Notes: a model not told the origin generated them from the letters alone. Numbered from the stretch's first letter, positions 8,005 through 16,432 are shown. The stretch is 58,408 nucleotides of DNA from Xanthobacteraceae bacterium (GCA_030038995.1 JASHQS010000005.1:1-58408), one strand, 5' to 3'. Numbers and translations are program-made.

Positions 8005-9698
8005 ATCGGTTCGCCTCGCACATTGAATGACGTATTCACCAGAACCGGACAGCCGGTCAGTTGCTTGAACGTGGAAATCAAGCGGTAGTACCTGGGATTG
8101 GTTTCCTCATCCACGGTCTGAATCCGGGCAGAATAATCAAGGTGCGTGACCGCCGGAATCTCGGATCGCAGGACATTGAGCTTATCGATGCCAAACAGCC
8201 TCTTCTGTTCTTCCGACATCGCCAGCTGTTTCCCCTGCACGACATCGGCAACCAACAGCATGTACGGGCTGTCAACATCGAGCTGGAACCAATCGGGCAG
8301 ATTCTCCCGCAATACGCTTGGGGCAAAGGGCCGAAATGATTCGCGATACTTTACTTTCAGGTTGAGTTGCCTCTGCATGGTAGGGGAGCGCGGATCGGCG
8401 ATGATAGAGCGCCCGCCAAGAGCGCGCGGACCGAACTCCATGCGTCCTTGATGCCAGCCGACCGCCTTTCCGTCCGCAAGCGCATGGGCAACCGTGCAAA
8501 TCAGCTCTTCCTCGGATACCGTCCTGAAGACAGCCCCAAGCTTCGTCAGCCGTCGTTCGACTTCGCATTGAGCGAATTCCGGACCGAGCAACGCTCCCTT
8601 CATACTGTCGCTTGGCCTTATGTGCCTTGGGTGATGGAGCATTAGATGGTAAGCGGCGAGAGCCGCGCCCAGCGCGCCACCCGCATCGCCGGCTGCGGGT
8701 TGAATCCAGATGTCGTCGAAAATTCCCTCTCGCAAAAGCTTTCCGTTGGCGACGCAGTTCAGCGCCACGCCGCCGGCAAGGCACAGGTTCTTCTGCCGCG
8801 TCGTCCGTTGGATATCCCTGGCAAGCCGGATGACAATGTCTTCGGTGACGGCCTGAATCGAAGCCGCAAGATCCATCTCCCGCTGTGTCAGCTCGCTCTG
8901 CGGATGCCGCGGCGGCCCGCCAAACAGCGCGTTGAAGCGGCCGTTGGTCATGGTCAAGCCGGTGCAATATTCGAAATACCGCATGTCCAGATGGAAGGAC
9001 CCATCTTCTTTGATATCAATGAGGTGCTTCTTTATCAGGTCGGCGTAACGCGGCTCTCCGTAAGGCGCTAGGCCCATAACCTTATATTCAGCGGAGTTGA
9101 CTTTGAAACCGGTGTAGTAGGTAAAGGCCGAGTACAGCAGTCCAAGGGAGTGAGGAAAGTGAATCTCTTTCTGAACGGACACCTGGTTGCCGCTACCCGT
9201 AAAGACAGACGTTGTCGTCCATTCGCCGACCCCATCCATAGTAAGGATGGCAGCGGCCTCGAAAGGTGAAGGAAAGAATGCGGATGCCGCATGACTCAGA
9301 TGGTGTTCGGAAAAGCGCAAGCGTTTGGCCCACTCGACCCCTGCGCCAAGATGCTCTTTCAGGCCATCAACGATTACCACCTTCTGAAAAAGTTTCTCTT
9401 TCAGCCAGACCGGAAGCGACGTCGCGAAGCTTCGAAATCCTCTCGGAGAAAACGCCAGATAGGTTTCGAACAGACGTTCAAACTTTAGAAACGGTTTGTC
9501 GTAGAAGACGACGTAGTCAATATCCGCAGGCCGCAGACCGGCTGCGCTCACGCAATACTCTGCGGCTTTGGCGGGAAAGCTGGAGTCATGTTTCTTCCGT
9601 GTAAACCGCTCCTCCTGGGCCGCGGCGACAATATCACCGTCTGAGACCAGGCAGGCCGCAGAGTCGTGATAAAAAGCCGACAGGCCCAGGATATTCAT
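7860..9698 (-). CDS. carbamoyltransferase, NodU/CmcH (SxtI-like) family
   Basis: A 612-aa protein of normal full length for the O-carbamoyltransferase family, which uses carbamoyl phosphate and ATP to transfer a carbamoyl group to a hydroxyl, as in Nod factor, cephamycin and saxitoxin synthesis. The N-terminal YrdC/Kae1-like domain begins MNILGLSAFYHDSAACLV and contains EERFTRKKHDSSFP, the metal-binding HHLSHAASAF, and LTMDGVGEWTTT. The C-terminal domain carries MEFGPRALGGRSI, FRPFAPSVL and NTSFNVRGEPIVCTPEDA. It starts only 3 bp after the small DUF5989-type gene and overlaps the SGNH gene by 20 nt, so the five genes look like one transcript. The acceptor molecule is not known; the membrane partners suggest an envelope glycan or lipid. 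Confidence 0.95.
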   Translation of the reverse strand: MNILGLSAFYHDSAACLVSDGDIVAAAQEERFTRKKHDSSFPAKAAEYCVSAAGLRPADIDYVVFYDKPFLKFERLFETYLAFSPRGFRSFATSLPVWLKEKLFQKVVIVDGLKEHLGAGVEWAKRLRFSEHHLSHAASAFFPSPFEAAAILTMDGVGEWTTTSVFTGSGNQVSVQKEIHFPHSLGLLYSAFTYYTGFKVNSAEYKVMGLAPYGEPRYADLIKKHLIDIKEDGSFHLDMRYFEYCTGLTMTNGRFNALFGGPPRHPQSELTQREMDLAASIQAVTEDIVIRLARDIQRTTRQKNLCLAGGVALNCVANGKLLREGIFDDIWIQPAAGDAGGALGAALAAYHLMLHHPRHIRPSDSMKGALLGPEFAQCEVERRLTKLGAVFRTVSEEELICTVAHALADGKAVGWHQGRMEFGPRALGGRSIIADPRSPTMQRQLNLKVKYRESFRPFAPSVLRENLPDWFQLDVDSPYMLLVADVVQGKQLAMSEEQKRLFGIDKLNVLRSEIPAVTHLDYSARIQTVDEETNPRYYRLISTFKQLTGCPVLVNTSFNVRGEPIVCTPEDAFHCFMGTELDLLAIGNTILQKADQPKSLATKGYMDAYELD

Positions 9699-9701
9699 CG
9701 C

Positions 9702-9854
9702 TCAAAAGAGAGTGTAGATGAACGGCGCGACCACGGTGGATTCCGACACCATCAGCAACGCGACGATGACGATCATAAGACCGACGATCGGAGTCACCCA
9801 CATCTTCTTGCGAACCCGCAGGAAGGCCCAGAGTTCAGCCATGAACATACCCAT
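9702..9854 (-). CDS. 50-aa membrane peptide, DUF5989 family
   Basis: A short gene beginning at ATG 9854 and ending in TGA at 9702. The product starts MGMFMAELWAFLRVRKKMWV, followed by one hydrophobic helix (about residues 21-36) and a short tail ending APFIYTLF. The size, the basic RVRKKMW segment before a single transmembrane helix and the position between an SxtJ-like gene and a carbamoyltransferase match the DUF5989 family. A near-perfect Shine-Dalgarno (AAGGAGGT, complement at 9864-9871) precedes it, which supports expression. The carbamoyltransferase starts 3 bp after its stop. Its role is unknown; a membrane anchor or adaptor for the transferase is a reasonable guess. It may also start at the third or fifth codon. 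Confidence 0.88.
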   Translation of the reverse strand: MGMFMAELWAFLRVRKKMWVTPIVGLMIVIVALLMVSESTVVAPFIYTLF

Positions 9855-9881
9855 GATTTATTTACCTCCTTTCCGGTGCGC

Positions 9882-10289
9882 TCAAAACTGATTCTTGAAC
9901 GACTGAGCGGCCTCAATCGGTGAAGTACGGTCAAGCCAATAAGAATTGATCGCGCGACGCTTTAATCGAAGCTCATCACGGCCAAATAGCCGGGTCACAA
10001 TGGAAACTGGCGTCAGAATGCCAAAAAAGATAATGCCCATAACGATCGGGTTGATGATCTTGCCAAGAACTCTGCCCAAATAAAACCAAGCCTTGTTTAG
10101 AGGCGCAAGAACGCGAGGATTCGTGAGTGACAGCATGCCGAATCCGCCACCGGCGATGAAGTACCCGCCATAGGCGATCCAGCTCCGGTGTCCAATGATT
10201 CCGCTGACTCCTAAAGTGACAAAAACAGCAGTGAGCATAAGCCCGAAGCTGCGCTCCGTGGGAAGTTTCGGTGGAGACGCGATGCTCAT
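9882..10289 (-). CDS. SxtJ family membrane protein
   Basis: A 135-aa membrane protein named after SxtJ of saxitoxin clusters. Hydrophobic segments lie at about residues 15-33, 38-56 and 79-99, with the polar C-terminal part carrying RLFGRDELRLKRRAINSYWL, which is characteristic of the family, followed by DRTSPIEAAQSFKNQF. The start (MSIASPPKLPTERSFG) follows AGGAGTTCGCA on the minus strand. It is the first gene of the island operon, 27 bp ahead of the 50-aa peptide. In other genomes this family repeatedly neighbours DUF5989 proteins, NodU/CmcH carbamoyltransferases and SGNH hydrolases; no biochemical role has been established to my knowledge. Confidence 0.88.
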   Translation of the reverse strand: MSIASPPKLPTERSFGLMLTAVFVTLGVSGIIGHRSWIAYGGYFIAGGGFGMLSLTNPRVLAPLNKAWFYLGRVLGKIINPIVMGIIFFGILTPVSIVTRLFGRDELRLKRRAINSYWLDRTSPIEAAQSFKNQF

Positions 10290-10454
10290 TGCGAACTCCT
10301 AGAATGAACGCTGGGAGGCTTACGATTGTCCTTCTGATGCCTGCCGGTGTCAGCCCAGTGTCACGGATGTTTTGCGTTAAGTCGCCCTACTTCTGATGCA
10401 AGAGTTCAGGGCCGTTTATGAATTGGCCACGACCTAATAACGCTTCTACCCGCC

Positions 10455-10486
10455 ACGCGCGACGGGACGCATCCCGTTATACGCGT
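10455..10486. promoter_or_regulatory. hairpin in presumed leader of island operon
   Basis: An imperfect inverted repeat, ACGCGCGACGGGA on the left and TCCCGTTATACGCGT on the right with a 4-nt loop, lies about 165 bp upstream of the SxtJ-like start codon and just downstream of the candidate promoter. It could be a regulatory leader structure or a protein site. No U-tract follows on the minus strand. Confidence 0.4.
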
Positions 10487-10494
10487 AGTTTGAA

Positions 10495-10523
10495 ACTATT
10501 ATTCTATAAATTGTAAATGTCAA
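10495..10523 (-). promoter_or_regulatory. candidate sigma-70 promoter for the carbamoyltransferase operon
   Basis: On the minus strand a perfect TTGACA (10523-10518) is followed by AT-rich sequence containing TAGAATAATAG. The best -10 match, AATAAT, is at 14-bp spacing, shorter than ideal; at 17 bp the hexamer is AATAGT. The position upstream of the first island gene and the strong -35 make it the best promoter candidate. It implies a leader of about 200 nt. Confidence 0.35.
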
Positions 10524-10552
10524 GAACAATGCAAGCAAGTTGGTAGGCTACC

Positions 10553-11023
10553 TTGATTAATAAGCGACCACGGCAAAGCCCTTGCCAATCTCGCCGGCGC
10601 ACGCCGCTTCGATGGTGGCGTTGAGCGCCAATAGATTGTTTGCACAGCGATTTTTGCGATCATGTCGACGACAGAGCCGATCTTCTCGGCCGCTTCGGAT
10701 AGGGCGTGGATGTTGGCACCGGTGTGCTGCGAGTGCGAGACGGGGTGGCTGGTCATCCCGGCGCTCGCCGCCGTCTGCTCGTGCACGTCCCGGATGGCCA
10801 CGCTGAGCTCATCGGTCGCTCGCGCAATACGCAATAGAAGTGAGACTTTGCGCGCCGTATCCTCGGCACCCTGGTTTGCCGTGTTCGCTTGGCTCGCTGC
10901 CGCGCTCGCAAACTGCGCGAGCTGATCCGATGTCGAGCCGAAGGACCTCACCGCCGTATCCACTGATCGGCGGACACTGTCGATGGCGTGTCCGAACTCC
11001 CGAAGGACCGCGTCAAAATGCAC
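10553..11023 (-). pseudogene. broken methyl-accepting chemotaxis protein fragment
   Basis: The frame from 11023 encodes a coiled-coil chemoreceptor signalling segment (FGSTSDQLAQFASAAASQA, then DVHEQTAASAG and EKIGSVVDMIAKIAVQT). At the conserved hairpin tip one base is missing within CAAACAATCTATTGG, so the frame leaves the family. In the next frame the expected NLLALNATIEAACAGEIGKG continues to FAVVAY and then stops at 10553-10555. The usual VVADEVRSLA and the whole C-terminal arm are absent, and no N-terminal sensor domain is seen. It is a decayed remnant at the right edge of the island, not a working receptor. Confidence 0.82.
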
Positions 11024-11145
11024 TGGTTCGCATCTTTCGGAAAGTCCGGAAAACCGCTACCATCCCGTCAATTCGGGATTGCTCTGGGGGGCCCCGGGTT
11101 TTTGCGGGATTTGGGAAGTGACGAACACGACAAAGGGAGGAAATC

Positions 11146-12366
11146 ATGACCATGAAATGGACCGCACTGGCTGGCCTGTCGGCGGCTGGACTCGTCCTGG
11201 CGGGCGGGCTCGCGCTTGCCGCCGGGCAATATGGCCCCGGCACCAGCGCCACGGAAATCACGATCGGCAATACCAATCCCTATAGCGGACCGGCATCGAG
11301 TTACGGCGTCATCGGCAAATCGATTGCCGCATACTTCGCCATGGTCAACGAGCATGGCGGCATCAACGGCCGTAAGATCAACTTCATCAGCCGCGACGAC
11401 GGCTACAGCCCGCCGAAGACCGTCGAACAGGTGCGCCAGTTGGTCGAGCAGGACCATGTGGCATTCCTGTTCCAGACGCTCGGAACGCCGTCCAACTCGG
11501 CGATCCAGGGCTACTGCAACGACCATAAAGTGCCGCAGTTGTTCGTAGCCACCGGCGCCGCCAAGTGGGCCGATCCGAAGCACTTTCCATGGACCATCGG
11601 CTGGCAGCCAAGCTATCAGATCGAAGCGCGCATCTATGCCAACTACATCCTGGCGCACATACCGAACGCCAAGATCGCCGTGCTCTACCAGAATGACGAT
11701 TTCGGCAAGGATTACCTGACCGGCTTGCGCCAAGGGCTGGGTGCCAAAGCCGACAAGATGATCGTCGCCACGCAGTCCTATGAGACCACCGATCCGACCG
11801 TGGATTCGCAGGTCGTTGCGTTACACGCAAGCGGCGCCAACGTCTTGCTGACTGCGGCCATTCCGAAGTTCGCCGCTCAGGCGATCCGCAAGGTCTATGA
11901 CATCGGGTGGAAACCGACGCATTTCCTTTCGAACGTTTCGGCGTCGGTCAAAGCGGCCCTGCAGCCGGCCGGACTTGATAAGGCGGTAGGCATCATTACC
12001 TCGGCATACCTGAAAGAGCCGACCGATCCGCAGTGGCAAAACACGCCCGAATACAAGGCTTGGCTGGCGTGGATGAAAAAATACAACAGCTCGGCCAACG
12101 TCGCCGATGCCAACGCCGTGTACGGCTACTCCGTCGCACAGACAATGGTCGACGTGCTCAAGGCCGCGGGCGACAATCTCACCCGCGAAAACATCATGAA
12201 GCAGGCGACCACCATTCACGACGAGAAGCTGCCGATGCTGCTGCCCGGTATCACAGTTTCGACCAGCCCAACCGACTATGCACCGATCAAGCAGATGCAG
12301 TTGGCGAGGTTCAACGGCACCACTTGGCAACTCTTCGGCGGGGTGATCTCCGGATCCGGCAGCTGA
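11146..12366 (+). CDS. branched-chain amino-acid-type ABC substrate-binding protein
   Basis: A 406-aa periplasmic binding protein of the LivK/type I fold. Residues 1 to about 25 are a Sec signal peptide ending ALAAG. The mature part shows EITIGNTNPYSGPASSYG, the INGRKINFISRDDGYSP loop and the hinge region NDDFGKDYLTGLRQGL, all usual for this family. The ATG at 11146 sits 7 bp after AAAGGGAGGA; a second ATG two codons later is also possible. No permease or ATPase genes adjoin it, so it is an orphan receptor or works with a transporter elsewhere. Alphaproteobacteria keep many such orphan receptors, often for aromatic or amide compounds. The ligand is unknown. Confidence 0.93.
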   Translation: MTMKWTALAGLSAAGLVLAGGLALAAGQYGPGTSATEITIGNTNPYSGPASSYGVIGKSIAAYFAMVNEHGGINGRKINFISRDDGYSPPKTVEQVRQLVEQDHVAFLFQTLGTPSNSAIQGYCNDHKVPQLFVATGAAKWADPKHFPWTIGWQPSYQIEARIYANYILAHIPNAKIAVLYQNDDFGKDYLTGLRQGLGAKADKMIVATQSYETTDPTVDSQVVALHASGANVLLTAAIPKFAAQAIRKVYDIGWKPTHFLSNVSASVKAALQPAGLDKAVGIITSAYLKEPTDPQWQNTPEYKAWLAWMKKYNSSANVADANAVYGYSVAQTMVDVLKAAGDNLTRENIMKQATTIHDEKLPMLLPGITVSTSPTDYAPIKQMQLARFNGTTWQLFGGVISGSGS

Positions 12367-12509
12367 CCGCTGCGGCGCGCCGGCCGCGCCTGCGCTCTGC
12401 AGTGCCCGGCGACGCCGGCGCCGCATCCCGCGGCGGTTTTGGACAACGTTGGCGCGCGCCGATCGTGTCGGCGCCGCTCCACGTTTTTCGGCGACGGATG
12501 CCACGAACG

Positions 12510-13577
12510 TCAATCGCGCGCGCATTCCGCTGCAAGCGGCAGGAATCGCGGCGCGCCTCGGGTGCGAACCAGTCCGGACGGGGCCTTCTGGTAGAGTCCA
12601 CGGGCTTTGTTATGGGGATGGTCAACCGCCTCTTCGATAGTCAGCACCGGTCCAAAACAGACGTCACTTCCCTCGAGCAGGCGACGCCAATGGTCGCTGG
12701 GATGCCTCGCGAACAACCGAGCGAGCCGTGCCTTCAAACCGCGCCACTGATTGCGATCGTACTGTGCGGCCGGATCGACGTCATCGAGCTGCAGCTTTTT
12801 CAGGAGCAGGGCGTAGAACTGCGGTTCCAGTGCGCCGATTGTGATGAACCGCCCGTCCGCACAGACGTACGCGTCATAGAAAGGAGAATCGTAAAACGGG
12901 CTGGGCTCTGCCCCATCGATCTGGCCGTTAGCGCGAATCCCTTGCACGATCGTGCCGAGCATTGCGGCGACATCGACGATGGCGGCGTCGACCACGCGCC
13001 CGCGGCCGCTGCTGCGGGCATCCAGTACGGCGCTGACCACGCCGAAGCAGAGACCCAGTGCTCCCGCCGCATCGCCGAGTACAGTCGGCGGCACGATGGG
13101 TGCCGTACCCGATCTCGCTGACAGCGATAGCAACCCGGTCACGGCGATGTAGTTCAGGTCGTGGCCCGCAGCCTGCGCCAAGGGGCCGCTCTGTCCCCAT
13201 CCCGTCATTCGCCCGTAAACGAGGCGCGGATTGCGCACCGCGCACGCGGCCGGTCCAAGTCCCAAGCGCTCCATCACTCCTGGGCGGTTGCCCTCGATGA
13301 GGGCGTCGGCTTCGGCAATAAGATCAAGCGCGGCAATCACGCCGTTCGCGGTCTTCAGATCAAGGGTGATAGTTTCTTTTCCCTGCCGCAGCGGATTCTC
13401 GGTGTTTTCGCCGATCAAAGCGCGATCGACGGACGCGGTGGTTGGGCGGGCGACTACGGTGACGTGCGCTCCCAAATCTCGCAACATGCGTCCCGCCAGC
13501 GGGCCCGGGCCGATGGCCTCAAACTCGATGACTCGCAAACCGCGCAGCGGCCTTTCAACTGATTCATCGGTCTGCAT
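12510..13577 (-). CDS. CaiB/BaiF family CoA-transferase
   Basis: A 355-aa class III CoA-transferase or alpha-methylacyl-CoA racemase-like enzyme. It opens with LRGLRVIEFEAIGPGPLAGR, typical of the racemase branch, and carries GHDLNYIAVTG with the catalytic aspartate at residue 140. Further family signs are RVVDAAIVDVAAML and the C-terminal FGPVLTIEEAVDHPHN. Length is close to that of racemases. It probably activates or epimerises a branched acyl-CoA, which fits the nearby acyl-CoA dehydrogenases and ligase. It is convergent with the binding protein at 11146-12366, with 143 bp between the stops that contain only a GC-rich palindromic stretch. An amidase gene ends 67 bp upstream on the other side. 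Confidence 0.92.
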   Translation of the reverse strand: MQTDESVERPLRGLRVIEFEAIGPGPLAGRMLRDLGAHVTVVARPTTASVDRALIGENTENPLRQGKETITLDLKTANGVIAALDLIAEADALIEGNRPGVMERLGLGPAACAVRNPRLVYGRMTGWGQSGPLAQAAGHDLNYIAVTGLLSLSARSGTAPIVPPTVLGDAAGALGLCFGVVSAVLDARSSGRGRVVDAAIVDVAAMLGTIVQGIRANGQIDGAEPSPFYDSPFYDAYVCADGRFITIGALEPQFYALLLKKLQLDDVDPAAQYDRNQWRGLKARLARLFARHPSDHWRRLLEGSDVCFGPVLTIEEAVDHPHNKARGLYQKAPSGLVRTRGAPRFLPLAAECARD

Positions 13578-13644
13578 ATGGTTCGTTCTCTGTCTCCGGC
13601 GTCACTGGCACATATAACGAGGTCACGGCAGGAAAGCGGTTCGC

Positions 13645-15246
13645 TCATAGCGGCGGCGGCGCGGGATAGTCCGGCTGCAGCTTCGCGGCGGCCTCGATCT
13701 TGGCCATGGCGGCGAGCGCGACGTGGTCGCGCCACGGCTGCGCGATGACCTGTACCGCAATCGGCAGCCCGGCACTGCCGCGCTCGGTGTCGCGGGCGAT
13801 GCGGTCGACGAGATCACGACTTGGCGCGCGGTCGCTTTCTTCGTTGGCGCGCACGCGCGTGACCGGCACCACGCCGGCGGGGAAGCCGGTGATATTGGCG
13901 AGCGGCGTGTAATTGCCGGGCATCGGCATCATGACGTTGGCGCCGTGGCGCACCGCCGGCAGCGGGTAAGCGGGACAAAGAATGAGATCAATCGGGCCGC
14001 CGTCGGCCGCTTCGAGCGAACCCAGAAACTCGCTGCGGAAATTCAACGTCGCCGCGATCGCTCGCCAGTAGTCATCGACGCTGCCGGAGGCGAGCCGCCG
14101 CATGGTCGCCGCGGAACGCCGCTGGCCGACGGCATCGAGCAGCGAGCTCACCGCGCCGCGCAGCCAGGGGGGAATCGCGGCCGTGAGCAGCAATTGGCGG
14201 ATATGCGGATCGCGGCGGTCGGCGCGCAGCATCCGCCGCATGGCTTGCCCACGATCGCCGGAAAGGCAGGCGAAGAAAAGATCGCTCACCTGGCGCAATG
14301 GCGGCGGCTGCCAGTCCACCGGCTTGGCGCCGGCTGCGGCGAGGATTTGTGCCGCCTCGATCACGGCACGTCGCGCCGCTGGTGCGGCCGGAAACTCGCC
14401 GTCGTCGATGACGCTGGCAAAACGCAAGGTGCTAAGATCGACGCCCGCCGGATCGCCGAGTTCCGGTCCCGGATCGATCACCGGGTTGCGCACCCGGTCG
14501 AGCACGCGCAACGCCAGGGCGAGATCGTCGACATGCCGTGCCATCGGCCCGACCTGGCTGACGATGCCGCGCTGGCCGACGGGCAGGCCGTGGTCGCAGT
14601 GATCGGGCGTGCGGCCGGCGGTGGGGCGGATCGCGCAAATGCCGCAGAAGGCTGCCGGCACGCGCAACGAGCCGCCGATGTCGTTGCCGAGCCCGAGCGG
14701 CGAAGCGCCGGCGGCGATCACCGCCGCTTCGCCGCCCGAACTGCCGCCGCACGACCTTTCCGGATTCCACGGATTGTTGGTGCGTCCGTAGAGCGGATTG
14801 TCGGTTTCGGTGTAGATGAGGAGCTGCGGGACGTTGGTCTTGGCGATCGGGATGGCGCCGGCGGCGCGCAACGCCGCCACATAGGGGTCGTCCGCGCTTT
14901 CGATCAGATTGCGCCGCGATGGCAGGCCGAAGGTCGATGCCGTGCCGGCAAGATCGAAGCATTCCTTGATCGTCACCGGCAGGCCGGCGAGCGGCGCAAG
15001 CGTCTCGCCCCGCGCCACTGCCTTGTCGACCTCCGCCGCGGTCTTCCGCGCGCTGTCGAACAGCTCGACGGTGACGGCGTTGAGCTTGCCGTTGACGGCG
15101 CCGAGCCGGGCGATGAAGTATTCGACGACCTCGGCGGACGACAGATCGCCGGCGCCAATGCGCCGCGCGATTTCGCGCGCCGACAGGTCCTGCAGTTTCC
15201 CTGCGAGCGGCGCCGTCGCGTTGGCCGAAATATCAGTCAGTGTCAC
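13645..15246 (-). CDS. amidase (amidase signature family)
   Basis: A 533-aa amidase-signature hydrolase acting on a carboxamide. The Ser-cisSer-Lys triad is visible: Lys94 in VTIKECFDLAG, the cis-serine Ser169 in CGGSSGGEAA and the nucleophile Ser193 in LGNDIGGSLRVP; spacing of the two serines (24) is normal. The C terminus carries GLPIAVQVIAQPWRDHVALA. The start ATG at 15246 begins MTLTDISANATAPL. Length is usual for fatty-acid-amide-hydrolase-like members. It lies just upstream of the CoA-transferase on the same strand, so an amide may be hydrolysed and the acid then activated. The substrate is unknown. The 289 bp upstream of its start hold no gene and presumably its promoter. Confidence 0.94.
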   Translation of the reverse strand: MTLTDISANATAPLAGKLQDLSAREIARRIGAGDLSSAEVVEYFIARLGAVNGKLNAVTVELFDSARKTAAEVDKAVARGETLAPLAGLPVTIKECFDLAGTASTFGLPSRRNLIESADDPYVAALRAAGAIPIAKTNVPQLLIYTETDNPLYGRTNNPWNPERSCGGSSGGEAAVIAAGASPLGLGNDIGGSLRVPAAFCGICAIRPTAGRTPDHCDHGLPVGQRGIVSQVGPMARHVDDLALALRVLDRVRNPVIDPGPELGDPAGVDLSTLRFASVIDDGEFPAAPAARRAVIEAAQILAAAGAKPVDWQPPPLRQVSDLFFACLSGDRGQAMRRMLRADRRDPHIRQLLLTAAIPPWLRGAVSSLLDAVGQRRSAATMRRLASGSVDDYWRAIAATLNFRSEFLGSLEAADGGPIDLILCPAYPLPAVRHGANVMMPMPGNYTPLANITGFPAGVVPVTRVRANEESDRAPSRDLVDRIARDTERGSAGLPIAVQVIAQPWRDHVALAAMAKIEAAAKLQPDYPAPPPL

Positions 15247-15535
15247 GATTTGAAACCCGGAACCGCGCAGCGGGCACGCGACAAGGTCGATTCATTCGTG
15301 CCATTTGTCAATTTGCCATGGGTTCGGCATAGCTCATGCGCACCCACGAGCACTCGAGAAAGGCAATGGCGAGGGAGAACGTTCGCGACCGGAACCTGGC
15401 TATCTCGGCCAGAGGTTGAAAGCCATGCGCAGGATGGTTCGGGAGGCGAAAGCTGGCACTCGTATTGGCCTCGCCTGCATCTGTCGGGAGCGGATCGATG
15501 CGATGTCCGCCTGCTCTAAAATCCGCTCGGCCGCG

Positions 15536-16003
15536 CTAGCCGTCGGCGGCGGCCGCCGCCCCACCGCGCGCGGCCGCTGCGGCGCCGCGTGCCTCCCACA
15601 GATGATACGCGAACATGCCGACCGCCATGGCGACGACAAACACGACCACGGACGGCGACCGCGTCGCCAAGTTTTCGATCGCCGGTCCTGGACAAAGCCC
15701 GACCAAGCCCCAGCCGATGCCGAACAGAGCCGCGCCGGCGACGAGCGGGCGATCGATCGCCGTCTGCTCCGGCCATTGGTTTTGCGCTGCGAAAAGCGGC
15801 GAGCGCCGTCGGGCGAGCGCGTAGCCCGGGACCGTCACCGCAAGCGCGGCCGCCATCACCACGGCCAGGCTCGGGTCCCAATTGCCGCTCGGGATCGCCA
15901 ATACGTCGAGAAAGCCCAGCACCTTGTCGGGCCGGATCATGCCGGAGATCAACAAACCCCAGCCGAACATGAAGCCGCAGAACAGACTTGCGAGTGCGCG
16001 CAC
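15536..16003 (-). CDS. YeeE/YedE family membrane protein, C-terminal-type half (DUF6691-like)
   Basis: A 155-aa inner-membrane protein with about four hydrophobic helices. It starts MRALASLFCGFMFGWGLLIS and contains the conserved GIGWGLVGLCPGPAIENL, whose cysteine lies in the pore of YeeE/YedE thiosulfate transporters. With the gene upstream it forms the split two-gene version of YeeE, in which the two halves are made separately. The C terminus is an alanine-rich low-complexity tail. The two genes are 3 bp apart, so they are co-translated. A role in uptake of a sulfur compound is inferred from the family; the usual ArsR-type regulator and persulfide dioxygenase are not nearby. Confidence 0.88.
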   Translation of the reverse strand: MRALASLFCGFMFGWGLLISGMIRPDKVLGFLDVLAIPSGNWDPSLAVVMAAALAVTVPGYALARRRSPLFAAQNQWPEQTAIDRPLVAGAALFGIGWGLVGLCPGPAIENLATRSPSVVVFVVAMAVGMFAYHLWEARGAAAAARGGAAAAADG

Positions 16004-16006
16004 GGC

Positions 16007-16432
16007 TCAACCTCCGACCAGGTGTCGCGTCAGCGCGACGACGGTCATCGCCGCAGCCATGAAGATGCCGGTCGCGATGATCGAACGCGGCGACAACCGG
16101 GCGATGCCGCAGACGCCGTGGCCCGAAGTGCAGCCGTTGCCGAGCCTGGTGCCGAAGCCGACCAGAAGGCCGGCGGCGGCAATGACGGCGAAATTCGACG
16201 GCAGCCGCGGAATTGGCACCGCGTAGCCGGCGAGCGCGGCGGAAAGCGGCGCCGCCAACAGGCCGACGACGAAGGCCGTGCGCCAGGCTCGATCATTGCC
16301 GCGCGGCTCCAGCAGACCGGCAAAGATGCCGGTTATGCCGGCGATGCGGCCGTTGAAGCGCATCAGCAGGACGGCAGCAAGTCCGATCAGCGCGCCGCCG
16401 ATCGCCGCAGAGATCGGAGTGAAATTGGCCAT
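16007..16432 (-). CDS. YeeE/YedE family membrane protein, N-terminal-type half
   Basis: A 141-aa membrane protein with four predicted helices and the family motif GTRLGNGCTSGHGVCGIARLS, whose cysteines carry the sulfur substrate in YeeE-type transporters. I place the start at ATG 16432 (MANFTPISAAIGGALIG) because homologues begin at this helix; the frame stays open up to 16546 without similarity. The stop lies 3 bp before the start of the companion half. Together they equal one full YeeE and probably import a reduced sulfur species. The 356 bp between this start and the flavoprotein gene hold no recognisable gene. Confidence 0.86.
   Translation of the reverse strand: MANFTPISAAIGGALIGLAAVLLMRFNGRIAGITGIFAGLLEPRGNDRAWRTAFVVGLLAAPLSAALAGYAVPIPRLPSNFAVIAAAGLLVGFGTRLGNGCTSGHGVCGIARLSPRSIIATGIFMAAAMTVVALTRHLVGG

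Noticed and set aside
13723-15519. 598-codon open frame opposite the amidase
   Set aside because: The sense strand has the complete amidase triad; the antisense product is low-complexity and rich in Arg, Gly and Ala.
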